From NCBI GenBank assembly GCA_026874595.1, contig CM049317.1, positions 38,040,401-38,104,400 of the forward strand: DNA of 64,000 bases. The letters are read 5' to 3'. The position numbers and the translations under genes are program-made. The notes under the pieces were generated by a model. The model searched no databases, was not told where the DNA came from, and worked only from the letters and a program-made list of their open reading frames with translations. The stretch's first letter is position 1; every line of letters begins with the position of its first letter. Origin of the DNA: Sipunculus nudus. Its lineage: Eukaryota > Annelida > Sipuncula > Golfingiida > Sipunculidae. This document shows, piece after piece, positions 1-12,745 of the stretch.

Positions 1-1
1 A

Positions 2-3000
2 CTCAATGAAAGATGTGGCCTTTGTTACACCGCAGACCAGTTTCTTGGGTTGTTTTCTCTCTGGATCTTCCGGGGGAGTGCCATCCTGAGCTGGCTGTTC
101 TGGCCAATCCCTTTCTGATCTCACAAGAAATTCTGGTCCCTTAAACCAACGTCCCTTCAAATCTGTCACTTTGAGACCTCGACTCAGATCGTCAGCAGGG
201 TTTTTGTCTGTGGGTATGAACCTCCAGTGTGGGGGATCCCATGTCGCTTGAATCTCCGCCACCCGGACACCCACAAACTGCTTTAAATTATGGGACTCTG
301 ATTTGATCCAATGAAGCACGATTCTGGAATCTGTCCAAATTGTCGTGGTTAAACCCGTTCGTAGCTCCTCATGAATAGTTTTAGCCAATCTGGATCCGAT
401 CAATGCTGCTGCCAATTCCAATCTTGGGATTGTTGTTTGACGTAATGGTGCCACTCTAGCTTTGGCAGCAATCAGCTGGATATACGGTGTGGTAGAACCA
501 AGCGACTTTGTCCGAATATATGCGATAGCGCCATACGCCACCGAACTGGCATCCGTAAATACATGCAATTCTGCTTTCTGTCCTATTGCCTCTGGTTTCA
601 CGCATCTTGGAATCTCTAGGCCTTCAAGACTCTTCAGTTCCTCAAATAGCCTACCCCATAAGTCTTGATAATCTTCCGGGAGTGGGTCATCCCATTCCAT
701 GCCCAACTTCCAAGTGTTCTGCATCGCAATTCTGGTTTTGATAGTCACTGCAGCAGCAAGACCAAGCGGATCATATATCTTTGACAGTCTCGATAATACT
801 ATCCTCTTGGTCAGTATACCCGGTTTCATTTCCTTTACCTGAAAGTGAAGCATATCTGTCGTCGGTTTCCAACAGACGCCGAGAGTTTTGACACTGTCCT
901 GACCATCAAGACTTACATCTTGTGTGCAACCGTTATCGTGATCCTGCACTGCCTGAAGTTCGTGTTTCTTCCTTATATCAGAAGAACAAATCCACTCTTT
1001 GATCTGGAAGCTAGCACTGCCGAGGATCACTTCCATGGCTGCTTTTAGTCTATCTGCTTCCTGAAACGTAGCACATGAGTGAATGATGTCATCAACATAC
1101 CGATCACGTTTAAGAAGCACAGCTGCTTCTGGAAATCTGGACCGAAACTCTTCGGCTACCTTGAGCACCACAAAACTGGCCATAGATGGTGACGGTTTAT
1201 AACCGAAAGTGACCCTTGTCAAACGATAGACCTTCGGTTCTTTTGAGACATCCATGTCTTTCCAAAGAAAGCGGTGGACATGTGTATCTTCCTCCATTAG
1301 ACACACCTGAAGAAACATCTTGGATATATCTCCTATGAAGGCCACCGGTTCTTCTCTGAAGCGAAGAAGCACGCCAAAAAGGTCCCCAATCAGGCATGGT
1401 CCCTTGTACAGAAGCGAATTCAATGATACCCCTTTGTAGGTGCACGCTGGGTCAAACACAATCCTCAAAGGAGTGCTTGGTTTATCTGGTCTGTAAACCC
1501 CATGGTGAGGAAGGTAGAACACTGGTTTTCTGCCTCTGTCTATTTCAGCTGGGGTAAGCTGAACTGCCCATCCCTGCTCTATAAACTGGTCCATAGCCTT
1601 GCAATACAACTCGGCCATCTCAGGTTTGTTCAACAGTTTCCTTTCCAAGGAAGAAAGCCTACTCTCTGCCAATTTATAGTTATCTGGAAGCTGTTTAGGG
1701 TCCCCTTTCCATGGTAGACCTATGACGTACCTGCCGCCGTCCTTACGACATGTTGTCTCGAAAATATCTTGGGCTCTCTGGTCTTCAAGCGACATCACTT
1801 TTACAGGACAGGAACAACCTGGTGTACGAATCCCTAGAGTCTCCATGTCATATAATGTCTCCATGTTGACCTTCTGGACAAAGTTGATTGAAACATCAGG
1901 CGTACGACTATTACTTGGTCCTATCACAAACCATCCTAGCTTGGTTTTCTTTCCGACCGGTTCAAAGTAGGCGCCCTTACGAATTTCCTCCTCAACATGA
2001 AGATGACTGTACTGAACTCCTAGGATCAGATCTATAGGTCCTGCCTTATGTGAGAATTGTACATCACTCAGGTGCTGGAATGACGACAGCCAATGCCTGT
2101 CCAGAGGATGGACGCTAACAATTGTATTGTCTATTTCGTGGGCCTCAATTTCATATTCTCCTACGCCCTGCAACGGGGAGATCCACACTTTGATCCTCCT
2201 GCTATCACTCTGGTCGAGTCTCTGCCCTCCTACAACTGACAGTTCCAGGGCCTCCCTCTTGCCTTGCAGTCCCAAAGCCTTTGAAAAGTCTTTCCTAATA
2301 ATTGTGGTTGCAGCCCCACTGTCGATCAAGACGTTTCCCTGCCTAACCTGTCCATTATTTGATCTGAATAGAACCCTGACAACCGGCAGCAAACCATCCT
2401 TGTCAAAAGCTGTAGTAACAGTGCTAGAAGGGGGAGGGTCTGTGTGTAGGAGACGATGATGCTGTTTATCACAACCTGCTTTATCACATTTCTTTTTCGA
2501 CCTGCACTCTCTCATAGTGTGGCCCCTGTTGAGACATCCGTAACACAGTCTCTGCTCTTTTGCTGTTTTGAAACGCTCTGACACTGTCGAGTCACTGAAA
2601 GTTGGGCACTCACTAACTCTGTGCTGATCACTGCACACATAGCATCTCAATTGCCTTTTTCTGTCCTCTGATAGAGGTTGGCTCTTAACTGCATTAACGC
2701 CTTTGCCTTTGTCCTTCTGCCAGACTCTCTGTTCAGCTCTGCCCCCTATCTCAAGGTCGCCGAAGTCTGGGTCGTAGCTAATCTTGACTTGCCGTCGCAG
2801 TAGAGTGCTGATGTGGTCAAGAGTCGGCATGGTCCCATTTTCTCTCAGCTCTGCAGCCTTGACCTTCCACTTAATGATCAGGTGGTCAGGAAGACGCCTG
2901 ACCATTCGACGGAGACTATCTGAGGCATTAACATCAGAATGAAAACCTATACGTTTTATGGTAGCAAGACAATTAATCATGTCAAGTGAGAAATCACGCA

Positions 3001-3249
3001 AACCTCGTCTATTACCAGGCATAATCTTTGAACCCTTGGTCAGCTTATTAATGTGAGCCCTAGCAATAACACTTTTATCACCAAACTGCTCTTTCAACAG
3101 TTTTAAAGCAGTTGCATACATAACACCTGCTGACCCTAAACCTGCAATAGCCCTGTCTGCATCACCAGTGACATGCATTTTCAATTGCAACATACGAATA
3201 TCATTTGTCAAGTGATATTTGTCATGAATATGGAGCTTAAAACTTTCAA
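2..3249 (-). CDS. BEL/Pao polyprotein: rest of gag, zinc knuckles, protease, RT, RNase H (partial, open at the window edge)
   Basis: One frame runs from about 3249 to position 2 without a stop, roughly 1,080 codons, and continues outside the window. Seen in order: the remaining DUF1759-like gag part (about 3249-2700); zinc knuckles CYVC...H...C (about 2645-2592) and CYGC...H...C (2545-2505); an aspartic protease with IDSGA, catalytic Asp at 2321-2323; a reverse transcriptase from about 1650 to 950 with YLPHHGV, LRIVFD and the catalytic YVDD at 1088-1099; and an RNase H with acidic residues in VFTDAS (Asp 551-553) and WTDSR (Asp 329-331), then NPADDLSRG near 185. The polyprotein would copy the element RNA into DNA in cytoplasmic particles. 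There is no ATG of its own because it continues gag after the frame change. A thousand open codons suggests a young or recently active copy. Confidence 0.88.
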
Positions 3250-4118
3250 TAATATTGCAAAGGATTACCATCAAAATGACAAAGTCTCACATTTGGAACG
3301 TCTTTGGTAGCTTCAAGTCTATATAAAGCATCAGCAACAGACATTTCTCTTACATGCCTTGTCGGTGTCGTCTCTTGGAATTCTACCAAATCGTCTATCC
3401 AGGAATCAAACACATACATCCTTCTTGACAGATGACCTTGGCTCGCCGCGAATTGACCTCCAAACATGTTATATTGATCGCTCATGTGTACGGTCTCTGG
3501 GAAAGGAATATTAGACCTTTGTATATTGCCAGGCTCTACACAGTCATCTGCTGACATATCTGGATCTCTCTGCCTCACTGTCTCTGATATAGATTCGCGC
3601 ACATCATGGTGTGTATCTCTCTGAGGGGCACTTGGCTCAGAACGTTCATTTGGAGGCCTTGATGTTGTATCTCTGTCAGAATTACTTCTGGTCACCATAG
3701 ATGTCTGCCCTACCTGGACAGTAAGGCTTCTATCACCTTTAAGAGCTTTATAAGCTGCTTTACGATCTTCGATTTCTTCTTCAAATTCATAAAAGTCTGT
3801 GGCCAAATCTGCTTCCCATTTATCAAGAGCAGCATGACCCTCAGCTTCAGTCAGGTCATACAGTTAACCATGTAATTCACAAAGAACATTAAAGTCTTTC
3901 TGTATTTCCTGCATTTCTGTATTTAGTCTCCTTTCGCCCACAACTTCTATGTGGCGTGAAGAATCACGTAATCTGTTCATAGCTCTTGTCATCTTTGCTC
4001 TAAGAGACTTTCGCTTTTCTTTAATCTCAGTCATTTTTTCTTGTTCTTGGTCATTCCCAGACTGCTCTGGACCACTATCATCAGCAGGGTTCGATCCTGT
4101 ACCTGGCATCTTGTCCAT
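3246..4118 (-). pseudogene. BEL/Pao gag N-terminal region, broken
   Basis: The frame opens at ATG 4118 (MDKMPGTGSNP) with an acidic, coiled-coil-like start rich in E, K, R and Q, as in Pao-type gag. It meets a TAA at 3864-3866. The same frame then continues without further stops to 3246, including a segment ending in FDGNPLQYY that matches the start of a DUF1759 gag domain. At about 3246-3252 the homology moves to the next frame (ESFKLHIHDKYH), a net +1 change. One nonsense codon and one indel are therefore the only lesions seen in gag. The shift falls inside the domain, so it does not look like programmed frameshifting. What is seen is the stop and the frame jump; that they inactivate the element is inference. 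Confidence 0.8.
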
Positions 4119-5460
4119 GTCACCACTACTCGGGTTGTCTGCTAAGTCGACACAACATGCTCATCAAATCCTCAGAACTTTGGTGCAGACACAGACCAGA
4201 TGCCCTTCCATTTCAAACACAAGGGAGTCGCCTTTAACATGCTTTATTGCATAAAGCTGGCGTTCTGAAATTACAGAAACAATAAACAAGTCCTTAAAAC
4301 CACATACTGACTTGTTGTGACCCTTACTGTTTATAATATAAAGACATATCTGTATGAGTGTACCGTAACATTCTATACTCTAAGCAAATAGTCTCTGAAA
4401 TATCCATAACTAGAGTCCTATATAGATAGACAGCTTTAAGTTGAATTACAAAACATCAGTCCTATTGCAAGTATTATATCATACACTCCCTATTATTCAG
4501 TTTACCTAAACATTAATGTGCATGTTCAAATTGCAGTTATATTTACCTATGGAAACATTAATGACATATATAGCCATATAATAACGTTCTCTTTCTGGAA
4601 GAAGTTAAACTTAATCATAAATATTTAGAGCACTGTGAATCCTGACAATTAAATAATATAAGAGTCTCATATAGTCTCTGGTCTTACAGGTGTTATCATA
4701 ATGAAAACTATCAATTAAGCAATTACCACAAATAAGCACTACAACACAGAATGATGTAACCTGTGAAATATTTAAACCACTTGAATGTAATATGACATAT
4801 TGACAAGCCTGTATGCATCCTACATGCATTCAATTTAATGTGAAAGCCTTCTTACAATCTTAAACAATACCCCCAAATGCTCAGTCAAATATTCCAATAC
4901 AGACAGATAAACAATGTGATTAAATTTACTGCCGGTATACAAAGTCTCAAACGATATAGTAATCTACCCTGATTTACCTTTGGTACAGACATCAAACGAA
5001 TAATATTGCCAGAATACATGAACAGCACAGCAAACAAACATCTCGGAATACTTAAATTCGTCCTCAGTGTCAAACTCGCATATTAAATTAAGCTTTAATG
5101 CTGACAACCGTATGAAACTCATCCTCGGCGTCAAACTCAAACATATTAAACTCGACCGCAGTACAAAGTGGGATTCTTATGATTTCACATTTAAAGCATA
5201 ACGTTTATAACTCACAGAGATGCAGTTTCACCGCACAATGCACACAAAATCAATAACAAGGCCACAATACCTGAGGAGTGAGTCTCCCTCGGGCCCGAAA
5301 CCACAAGAAATCGTCACAAGTGATGAAAAAGCGCCGCTGGACCGCTCACGGGTCCCGCGCCCCAAACCCCTCGACCTTCACCTTCCCAAACTCGCATTAA
5401 AACAAAAGGGGAGCGGTCCCAAAACCAATTACGCGGGACCATTCTCACTATGAAGTCGCG
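4119..5460 (-). other. Upstream region of the BEL/Pao element (leader or LTR, not delimited)
   Basis: This is where a 5' LTR and leader should be, but I cannot find matching ends or a primer-binding site. On the minus strand a donor-like CTCAG|GTATTG at 5271/5270 and an acceptor-like TTTCAG at 4265 could bound an intron of about 1 kb in the leader. The stretch 5220-5450 is more GC-rich than its surroundings. A short direct repeat (TCCTC.G.GTCAAACTC) occurs near 5060 and 5122. All of this is weak. Confidence 0.3.
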
Positions 5461-8400
5461 CTATACGAAACAATATTCATTCACTTTCAGCCAAATATCA
5501 CAAGTTGGACATCCTTTATTCCTAAGTTCTATTAATTTTAAGCATGAATTAAAGTGCATAAATGAAAGGATTTCCTTATATTGGTGCATCAATTTAATTT
5601 ATAAAGTACATGTACAACCTTGGCTTCCCACACCTTGCCATCAATAACAATCGATGTATTATTTTCCACCGAACACCCCACGATGATCATGATTCGAACA
5701 GTTTCTCGTTGTATATAACAAATGATATATTAACTGGTCAACTGCAGTGGAAGCAGACAAATCATTAAATTACATTAAATACACTCATCCAAATAACATT
5801 TTAAAAATAAATTTCCCAATTCTTATTGCTATTCACATTTGATTTGTACATATTAATGAAAAATATAACATATTACGGCTAATGAATGAAATAAACAACT
5901 ATACCCGTTAGGATGTCCTAATGAAAAGACCACTGCCTTAAATCTCCATATTTTGTCAAATTTGCATATTTTAATAAAATTTTAATATTCTGTATCAGAA
6001 ATACTTAACTCTTTCTATAAAAAGCCAAATATTCAATAGATTTATTTATTATATAATTAATTTCACTTATGTATTCAGATATGCAAATTTATGCAAATTA
6101 TCTAATTAAATAATGTACAAAACAACATTTTTTGTTGCAGAATTCTATTCTATAGGAAAAATCACCCGGTTTTAATATAGCCGCCGTTTATCGAAGACTG
6201 CGGAAGAAAACGAGCAATCATCGATCTTTAGTTATATTATGATCCAAAGTTTTGATAAAAAGTATGTTTGCAAAAATCTATATGAAAATTCTACAGAATC
6301 ACAAAACCGTATATACCATACCCGGAAGGGATTGGTGAAAGACTGAAACTGAACACCGCTACAATGTCTAAAGAACCCTCTCAGATCATTCAGTAGGAAA
6401 TGTTCAAGTATAGGTTTGATAAACCATATGATGAAAGGTACCAGCCAGGAAATTTTAATTTTTGTCGATGATTATTTGAACTTAGTGGTAGCAAAATATT
6501 TCCATGTAAAATAGAAAGAAGTGTCGAACATGGTCAAAATATTTTCTACTTACATTTTGTAATAACTGTAGCAAGATCAAGTTCCAAGTGATTAGTTAAT
6601 TTCTCTTGGTGTAAAACCACGGTCCAGAATTCTCTTATTACCAAGTTATTCCCACATGTAATGCCCAAAGAAAACTTTGATTCACAATGTTTCTTAAAGT
6701 ACTGTCATAAAAAATGTATAAGCACTTTACTACATCACAACTGAGTAATTTTGTCGAATTTCCTGTTTAAAATAAACTAATCTGCATATATATGCTTTTA
6801 TGGCGATAAACACATTTGTTTCCTATAAATTGATAAAATGAAAATACCGCAATACGCTACGCAGTATATTGTAATACTAAAATTGTAGGCGATACCCTAA
6901 CAAGTCATGTGTTTATATAGTTATCATATCTCTCCTTCGTCTTGTTCACTTTGGACCAATAACCCCGTATATATACTTTACATTGGTGTACAAATAGTAA
7001 CAATATCTTATTGAGGCACTAGAGGTGGAGGAAACCGGAGAAAACCAGCGGCCTTCGACGGGCAACAACAACCTACTCTCATTGCCACTTTGGGAATTAA
7101 AACCAGCGGAGAGAGCCACCGTTTTACCTCGTTATATGTAAAGATATACAGTTCACCGGTCAACTGACGCAAATGTTTTGTCTGTCGCAGGTGCGCTCCA
7201 GGTCCGTGTGACCACGTTTCATAAAACCATTACATGTTGAGATTTAAGATTAGGTCAAATTACCTTTGACGAAAGTGTTACTTAAGATATCGACAACCCC
7301 ATTATGGCGAGGAAAATGCTCTGTTTATAACTATTGATGTTCTATAAAGAGCCGCCAGATGCAGAACCTACCTGGAAGGGGTCGATTACCATTCTGAGAT
7401 AACTGTACCGGTCAATCCAATGTGACCTCGGGCAAAACGTCGCTACCGGCATTAGGTAACCCAAGGTAAAATGTCAGGAAGGGCTTGTTAGATGTATTGT
7501 GTTTGACCGTGAGATGGCAATTAGTGTCACAAACTTTCACTGTATCCGATTGTGTACATTGGTCCGTGACCGTCCGAAGGTAAAGCTATATTATCAGAAT
7601 GATATGATATTAATTAAAGCCTTTCTAATTCAAGGTAGTATCACTGTTTGAAACCCCTATATCTTAATTCAATCCAGCAATGGTTTATATTCATAAAAGA
7701 CCCCATAATATATACATTATTTTAAACCTGGTACTGGGATCTTTCTGATAGTATAAATATTGTTTTAACTTTTCATCCAATTTCACATGATTATGTAACT
7801 TTTTATTTAAATTTTTAAACGGTACATTTTTATGACCCCAGTAACATAAATCCACTTTTCATGAATTAATAAAAAAAAGAAACTGCATGACAATATCTAA
7901 ATAGTGATTTTTTTCCTCTATCATATTTCTAAAACTCTAAAACTGAAATTTAAAATTTTCATTCAATAAGTTGTATTAGTGAATGTTCGCCCTGTTACAT
8001 TTTAGGCACCTGCGGGGTTGGAACCCAGGACCTTCTGTCTATAGTCCGGATCAAACACCAAGCTGATGTTGCTCTGCATATTTAAATACAATACTGAACT
8101 CCGGTCAGTCGCAGTTTTTAAAGATCCGGCTTGGCTAAACAAAAGTAGGTATTTTTATACTGATACTCTGTCAGGCGCTCTTTGCTGTGAATGGAGGGCC
8201 TTATAGTGATACCAATGTTCTTGAACTGGAGCCCTCTGCGCATCAGCAGAGAAATCATTAGCTTTGTCATAAATGGTTAAATGCCTAATGTTGGTTAAGC
8301 CAAACAATGTCTGTACCTTGCCTGTCAGGACCTATCGTATTTTGGTTATATAGTTCATCTATACAAACTAGAGACAATACTCGGGGACCGGTCTAAGCTG

Positions 8401-9494
8401 AATGTCCGCTTACATAAATGGCAAGATCATCGATTTATCAACTAGATTCCTTGTATAAGCCGGCCGCCTTCTTTTAAAAGGCACGCGTTGTCTTCATTTC
8501 AAATAGTCAATTGTTTACGCAACACCTTCGCAGATGAATAACCATTATCAGCAGATTTGATGCATGGTGTACATGGAACAACCTGCTCTTTAAACCATCA
8601 GTTCCTTGAATGGAAAGAGTTTTGACATTTATATTTCTCAAGCCCACTTTTTATTTTATACATACCGGAAACAGACGTTTGAAATTTATATATCAATTTT
8701 ATACAAACTTTAAGAAAAAGAATTAATGATGAAACACTTAAACAAGCCGCAGGTATGTTTGTTTGGAGCAGATAAACGAGAATAGGCTAAAATAAAGTTA
8801 GACATAATCTTCAATAAGAGCTGCCTCATTTAATTGTTTATTGACTGTTGATTAGTTATAAGTATGCATCCTTACGGGGTAAATACTTAATATGTTTAAC
8901 ATACCTGAATACATGTGAAACACGTCTGAAACAAGCTCTTTCTGTACATTTCGTATGCAAAGATATTGTATCTATTTTTTCATTGAGTTTTTACATTTTT
9001 AATTTGAACAGCAAATATTAATTTTAATCACCACCTTTCAGAAAATTTACAACAGATATAAAAGCAAACTAATAAGCGCGGGACAATTTTTCTCCATGAC
9101 AAACCAAGTACAAGTTACAAGTTATTCAACTGATATTGTATCAAATATTTTTATGAATACTGTCCATTAAAAATATCAAATATACGCAGGGACTTGTATT
9201 TTGTTGACTTTTGCAGTAATAATTATCTGTAATAAGACAAGAAAAGATAAGCCTTTATTAGTCATACAAGCATGAAATTCTGATTGCAAGCATTTACAGC
9301 ACAGGTAGTAAGCACAGCACAGGTATTTGTACATGTAACTAAGAAATGAAATCTTATATCACAGGAAGTATACATCTATATACAAAATCATACATAAGTA
9401 AAAGGAAATTACAAATATTTTAAATATAACAGAGAATTTATCCTACACCTAGAACAAATAAATGAATGAATAGTTGAATATTTCATATTATATC
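5461..9494. other. AT-rich DNA without recognisable genes
   Basis: No coding homology, RNA gene or tandem array is visible on either strand apart from a possible tRNA-derived SINE relic near 8.0 kb, listed separately. Confidence 0.6.
7990..8070 (-). repeat. Possible tRNA-derived SINE relic
   Basis: Read on the minus strand, GGTCCTGGGTTCCAACCCCG resembles a tRNA T-arm and Pol III B box (GGTTCCAACCC against GGTTCRANNCC, one mismatch at the purine). The A box is poor and there is no cloverleaf. It resembles the tRNA-like module at 51.2-51.6 kb only in this arm. Confidence 0.25.
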
Positions 9495-10050
9495 ACATCA
9501 GCATTCACATTATTAATTAATCTGATACCTGATTATGTTTTTATGAATTTTCTAAATATTAAGCAATAGCAGTAAGTGGCACTGTTCTTTAGTCATTATA
9601 TACTTTTGGGTGTTGTCTTTAGCAAGTAGAATGATTTAAGAGGCTTTCCAAATGGTCGGTACTTAGCCTGTGTATAGTTAAATCTGCATATAATCGGGTA
9701 AAAATGGGAGCCAATTCCTTGCTACATACTTTCAGTATCTTTCCGCCTAGTTTGTCCGGCCCCAGAGCTTTACTTGCATTCACACTGTTAAAAACCTTAG
9801 CCACATCTTGTTCGTCAATTTGCATACATGTATCCTGTTCCAAATTAAGTTCGTTTATTTGAGTTTTGCACACGTCTGAAAAGTTGTGTATATCAAATCG
9901 CCCATAAAAATTGTTGAGTTCATTGCAGTATTCTTCTCATGTTTAGGGGAGATGGTTATTTAACACAGCCAGTCAGGGTTTTTAAACTTTTCCATGCTGA
10001 TTTTGTATTATACTCTGTACAAGAAGTTTAAAGGACTGGAGTCACAAGTC
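9495..10050 (-). mobile_element. LINE fragment (Rex1/CR1-like reverse transcriptase, N-terminal part)
   Basis: Minus-strand frames encode the start of a non-LTR reverse transcriptase: ELNNFYGRFD around 9930, then VFNSVNASKALGPDKLGGK and ILKVCSKELAPIFTRLY in an 84-codon frame (9873-9619), and a frame-shifted remnant of the fingers region to about 9500. Upstream, SAWKSLKTLTGC near 10010-9970 matches the linker that precedes RT in Rex1/BABAR-type elements. There is no palm YADD and no 3' end, so it is a short broken piece. It shares its domain style with the longer LINE relic at 38.0-40.3 kb. Confidence 0.75.
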
Positions 10051-11958
10051 CATGCCCGGTCTGTGTCCCATATGCCTGATGGGAACATAAACTTGGTTAA
10101 TACGTGGCACAAAGAGATGCCGCTGATTAGACCCGCGGACCGTGAATGACCGCTCTTCGGAACCGTTCGTCCGTTTCCGGAACTCCACTAATTTCGCCAC
10201 AACTAAAAATAAACATTGGCCATTGACTTATGAGTATCGAATTTTCAACTTAAGCATATAAATGTTTCTTACAAACAAAGTGGATGTCCCTGTAAGGGAC
10301 CTTTTCGTTGCCAAAGACTCCAGAACAATCGCCTGGCGACAGAGCTCACGGCCGGGCGATAATACGTGTTAAGCACCTGAAATGCCACCGCCAGTGACCA
10401 CTGCTATTAATTACTTAAATTCTTCTGCTCATGAACGTTCTAAAATATCAGCATCAGAGGATTATTATAAAATTGTAGATCGGTATCAGTTTACAGTGTA
10501 CCAATTGATGCGAACCAAGGATGATTAAACATTTATTAGATGAAACTCAACATTTTCTTATCAGTGATGCGTCGTATATGACGGAAAAATTGACGATGAA
10601 TAGCTGCATTCGTCCCAACGTTGCTCAAGTGAGTTCCCGACACTTGCTCCATCTTAATATATCTCGTGCGCATAAATCTTAATAACACAAACTTTCTGCG
10701 CATACATATTTTAAGTCGATGTCACTCAAGGAAATTATGTTCAGCAACTGATTTTATCGCTCGCTGGGAATGCCTGTGGTGATGACGGTCAGTTACATGG
10801 GACACGCGGACAGGATCAATGGTAGTGCAAGTGCCGTGCGTGGCACCTCCATACAACGGGTCCACAATAGGGTTGATGGGGTTTATCGCGTACTAATTGC
10901 AATTAAGTTTCGGTACTGGCCGGGGCCGCTGGGACTTGTTACTCCACTCCTCTAAACTCCTTGCTCTGAAACAGGTTCTCTAATTTGCGCTTATAGTTTA
11001 GTTTACACCTATAGATACATTTTCTTATCTGTCACTTTACATCCTTCAACAGAGAATATTTGCAGGGATTAAGCGTATGACAGTGTGTAAGTCTACATGT
11101 TTGAGAAAAATCTCTTCTGCATGCAGATAGTTAAGTATTCTCCCTGGTCAGGCAGACGCTTGTTATCCAACAGAGGCTAAGTATATGGCTGAACATTATC
11201 TCTATAATAATGGTTAATTATTATTTTTTGTACTTGTATATTGATTAAAGATATTTGTGTGTGTCGTATGCAGCACATGAGGTGGGTTATTACCCGAGTA
11301 AAGTTACTGATTATATGTGACTTTTTATTTTAAAGATATTTGTGTTTGTCATCAGTAGCATGTGGTGGGCTATTACTTGAGCAGAGTGAATGATATAAAG
11401 TGACTTTTTACTCTAATGACTGACGCCAGCAAAAATTACACCACTTTGATCAATCACTCCGTGGATACAGAGAGATGAAAATATGATGGGGTATTATTAT
11501 CCTCAGATTCATTGACATATAATCAGCAGTCAGTAAATCAGACATCCCTAATGTCACGGTAACGTTAGTTGTAATAATATCCTTGGTAAGATAATTGTAC
11601 CAAAGGTCGATTTTAAGCATAAAATACGAAATAACAGAAGCAGCCATTAGTGAAATGGCTGTGGGTGGTAGTTGCTCTTTCGAGTTCGGCCATGTGGTAA
11701 TAACTGTATAAGATCTCCGTGTTTACTGCGCTACATTTCATGCTTGCCGTAATTAAAGAAACTGGCATCAAAGGAAGTCATCAGTTTCATCGTGTCTGAT
11801 GGGTAACATAACGCAATTATATCAAGCTGTGTTGTTATAGTGTCAAGGGACAGTTTGCTTAAACCTGTTAATATTCACCCACATGATACCAATTTGGTAT
11901 CATAAAATAGAGCCCAAACCAAGGAAAGCATTTCTCATTAGTAAAGGCAACCATTTAT

Positions 11959-11960
<2 letters not shown>

Positions 11961-12008
<48 letters not shown>
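11961..12008. repeat. (CT)n microsatellite
   Basis: About 24 perfect CT dinucleotides are read directly. Confidence 0.98.
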
Positions 12009-12011
<3 letters not shown>

Positions 12012-12487
12012 ATTTAGCCCTTCAGTTTGGGAGAGACAAAAGAAAAACAACTGGAATAATTCATACTCTGAATATTGCACGTCGGGTGGGCGGAGAAAAT
12101 GTTAGAAATGTTGTCTTTGTAGTTGATTGATTTTTGTGTTTTCCTGTATTATGGCTACCTGTCATGAACCTATGACAATAATCTGGTGTTCTTTTCGAAA
12201 TTAATGGAGACATAATTTTGGTAATGGAGACATAAAATTACTAAACCGGACACAAAAGGAAAAGCCCGGTATTATAAGTAAGAGTTTATTGTCACACAGG
12301 AAGGCTTCTTTGTTTATTAATATGCCGATCGGACGCTGCCATAGCTGTCATCTCATCAGGACATCAACGACATACACCATAGCGAAGGTCTCTCATTCTT
12401 CTCTGGTGTACCTAAACCTGGATATTCATGGGCAGTGGACCTGCTGTATTTAACAACATAGACCCTGCATAATAAAGCACTGACACC

Positions 12488-12490
<3 letters not shown>

Positions 12491-12531
<41 letters not shown>
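12491..12531. repeat. (CT)n microsatellite
   Basis: About 20 CT dinucleotides. On the minus strand they create Arg-Glu repeats in spurious open frames. Confidence 0.98.
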
Positions 12532-12535
<4 letters not shown>

Positions 12536-12613
12536 GCACACAGACACACATCAGTTTGGTCATATTTATTTAACGTTCTACAGAAAACGTTTATATGCAA
12601 ATATCATATAAAG

Positions 12614-12745
12614 CAGGCCGCACACAGAGGGGACGACACGAAATCGGACCGGACCTGACTGAGAAATTTGTAGAATCCGCCACAATTTTCCCCGGACAAA
12701 CCCTGTCCCACAGAGGCCGCACATTGAGCGGACAGGACTCGCACA
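12614..12745. repeat. GC-rich patch with a ~98-bp spaced direct repeat
   Basis: AGGCCGCACACAGAGGGGAC near 12616 and AGGCCGCACATTGAGCGGAC near 12714 are close direct repeats in an otherwise AT-rich area. This could be the end of a non-autonomous DNA element, but no inverted ends or target duplication were found. Confidence 0.35.

Larger units (their letters stand above)
1..4118 (-). mobile_element. BEL/Pao LTR retrotransposon, internal region; integrase side lies beyond the window start
   Basis: The minus strand carries, in order, a gag-like region of the DUF1759 type, two zinc knuckles, an aspartic protease, a reverse transcriptase with YVDD, and an RNase H. This is the domain order of BEL/Pao elements. 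The 3' part (integrase and 3' LTR) would lie left of position 1. Gag carries one nonsense codon and one frame change, so this copy is unlikely to be fully functional, although pol itself is open. No LTR could be delimited upstream of gag. The family assignment rests on the RT block (YLPHHGV, LRIVFD) and the DUF1759/DUF1758-like parts, which I recognise from Pao-type polyproteins. Confidence 0.9.

Noticed and set aside
462-2459. Plus-strand frames of 67-110 codons
   Set aside because: They are antisense shadows of the BEL/Pao pol frame.
5220-5453. 77-codon plus-strand frame in GC-rich sequence
   Set aside because: No homology recognised, and it lies in the upstream region of the minus-strand BEL/Pao element.
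12356-12600. Arg-Glu repeat proteins on the minus strand
   Set aside because: Translation of a (CT)n microsatellite.
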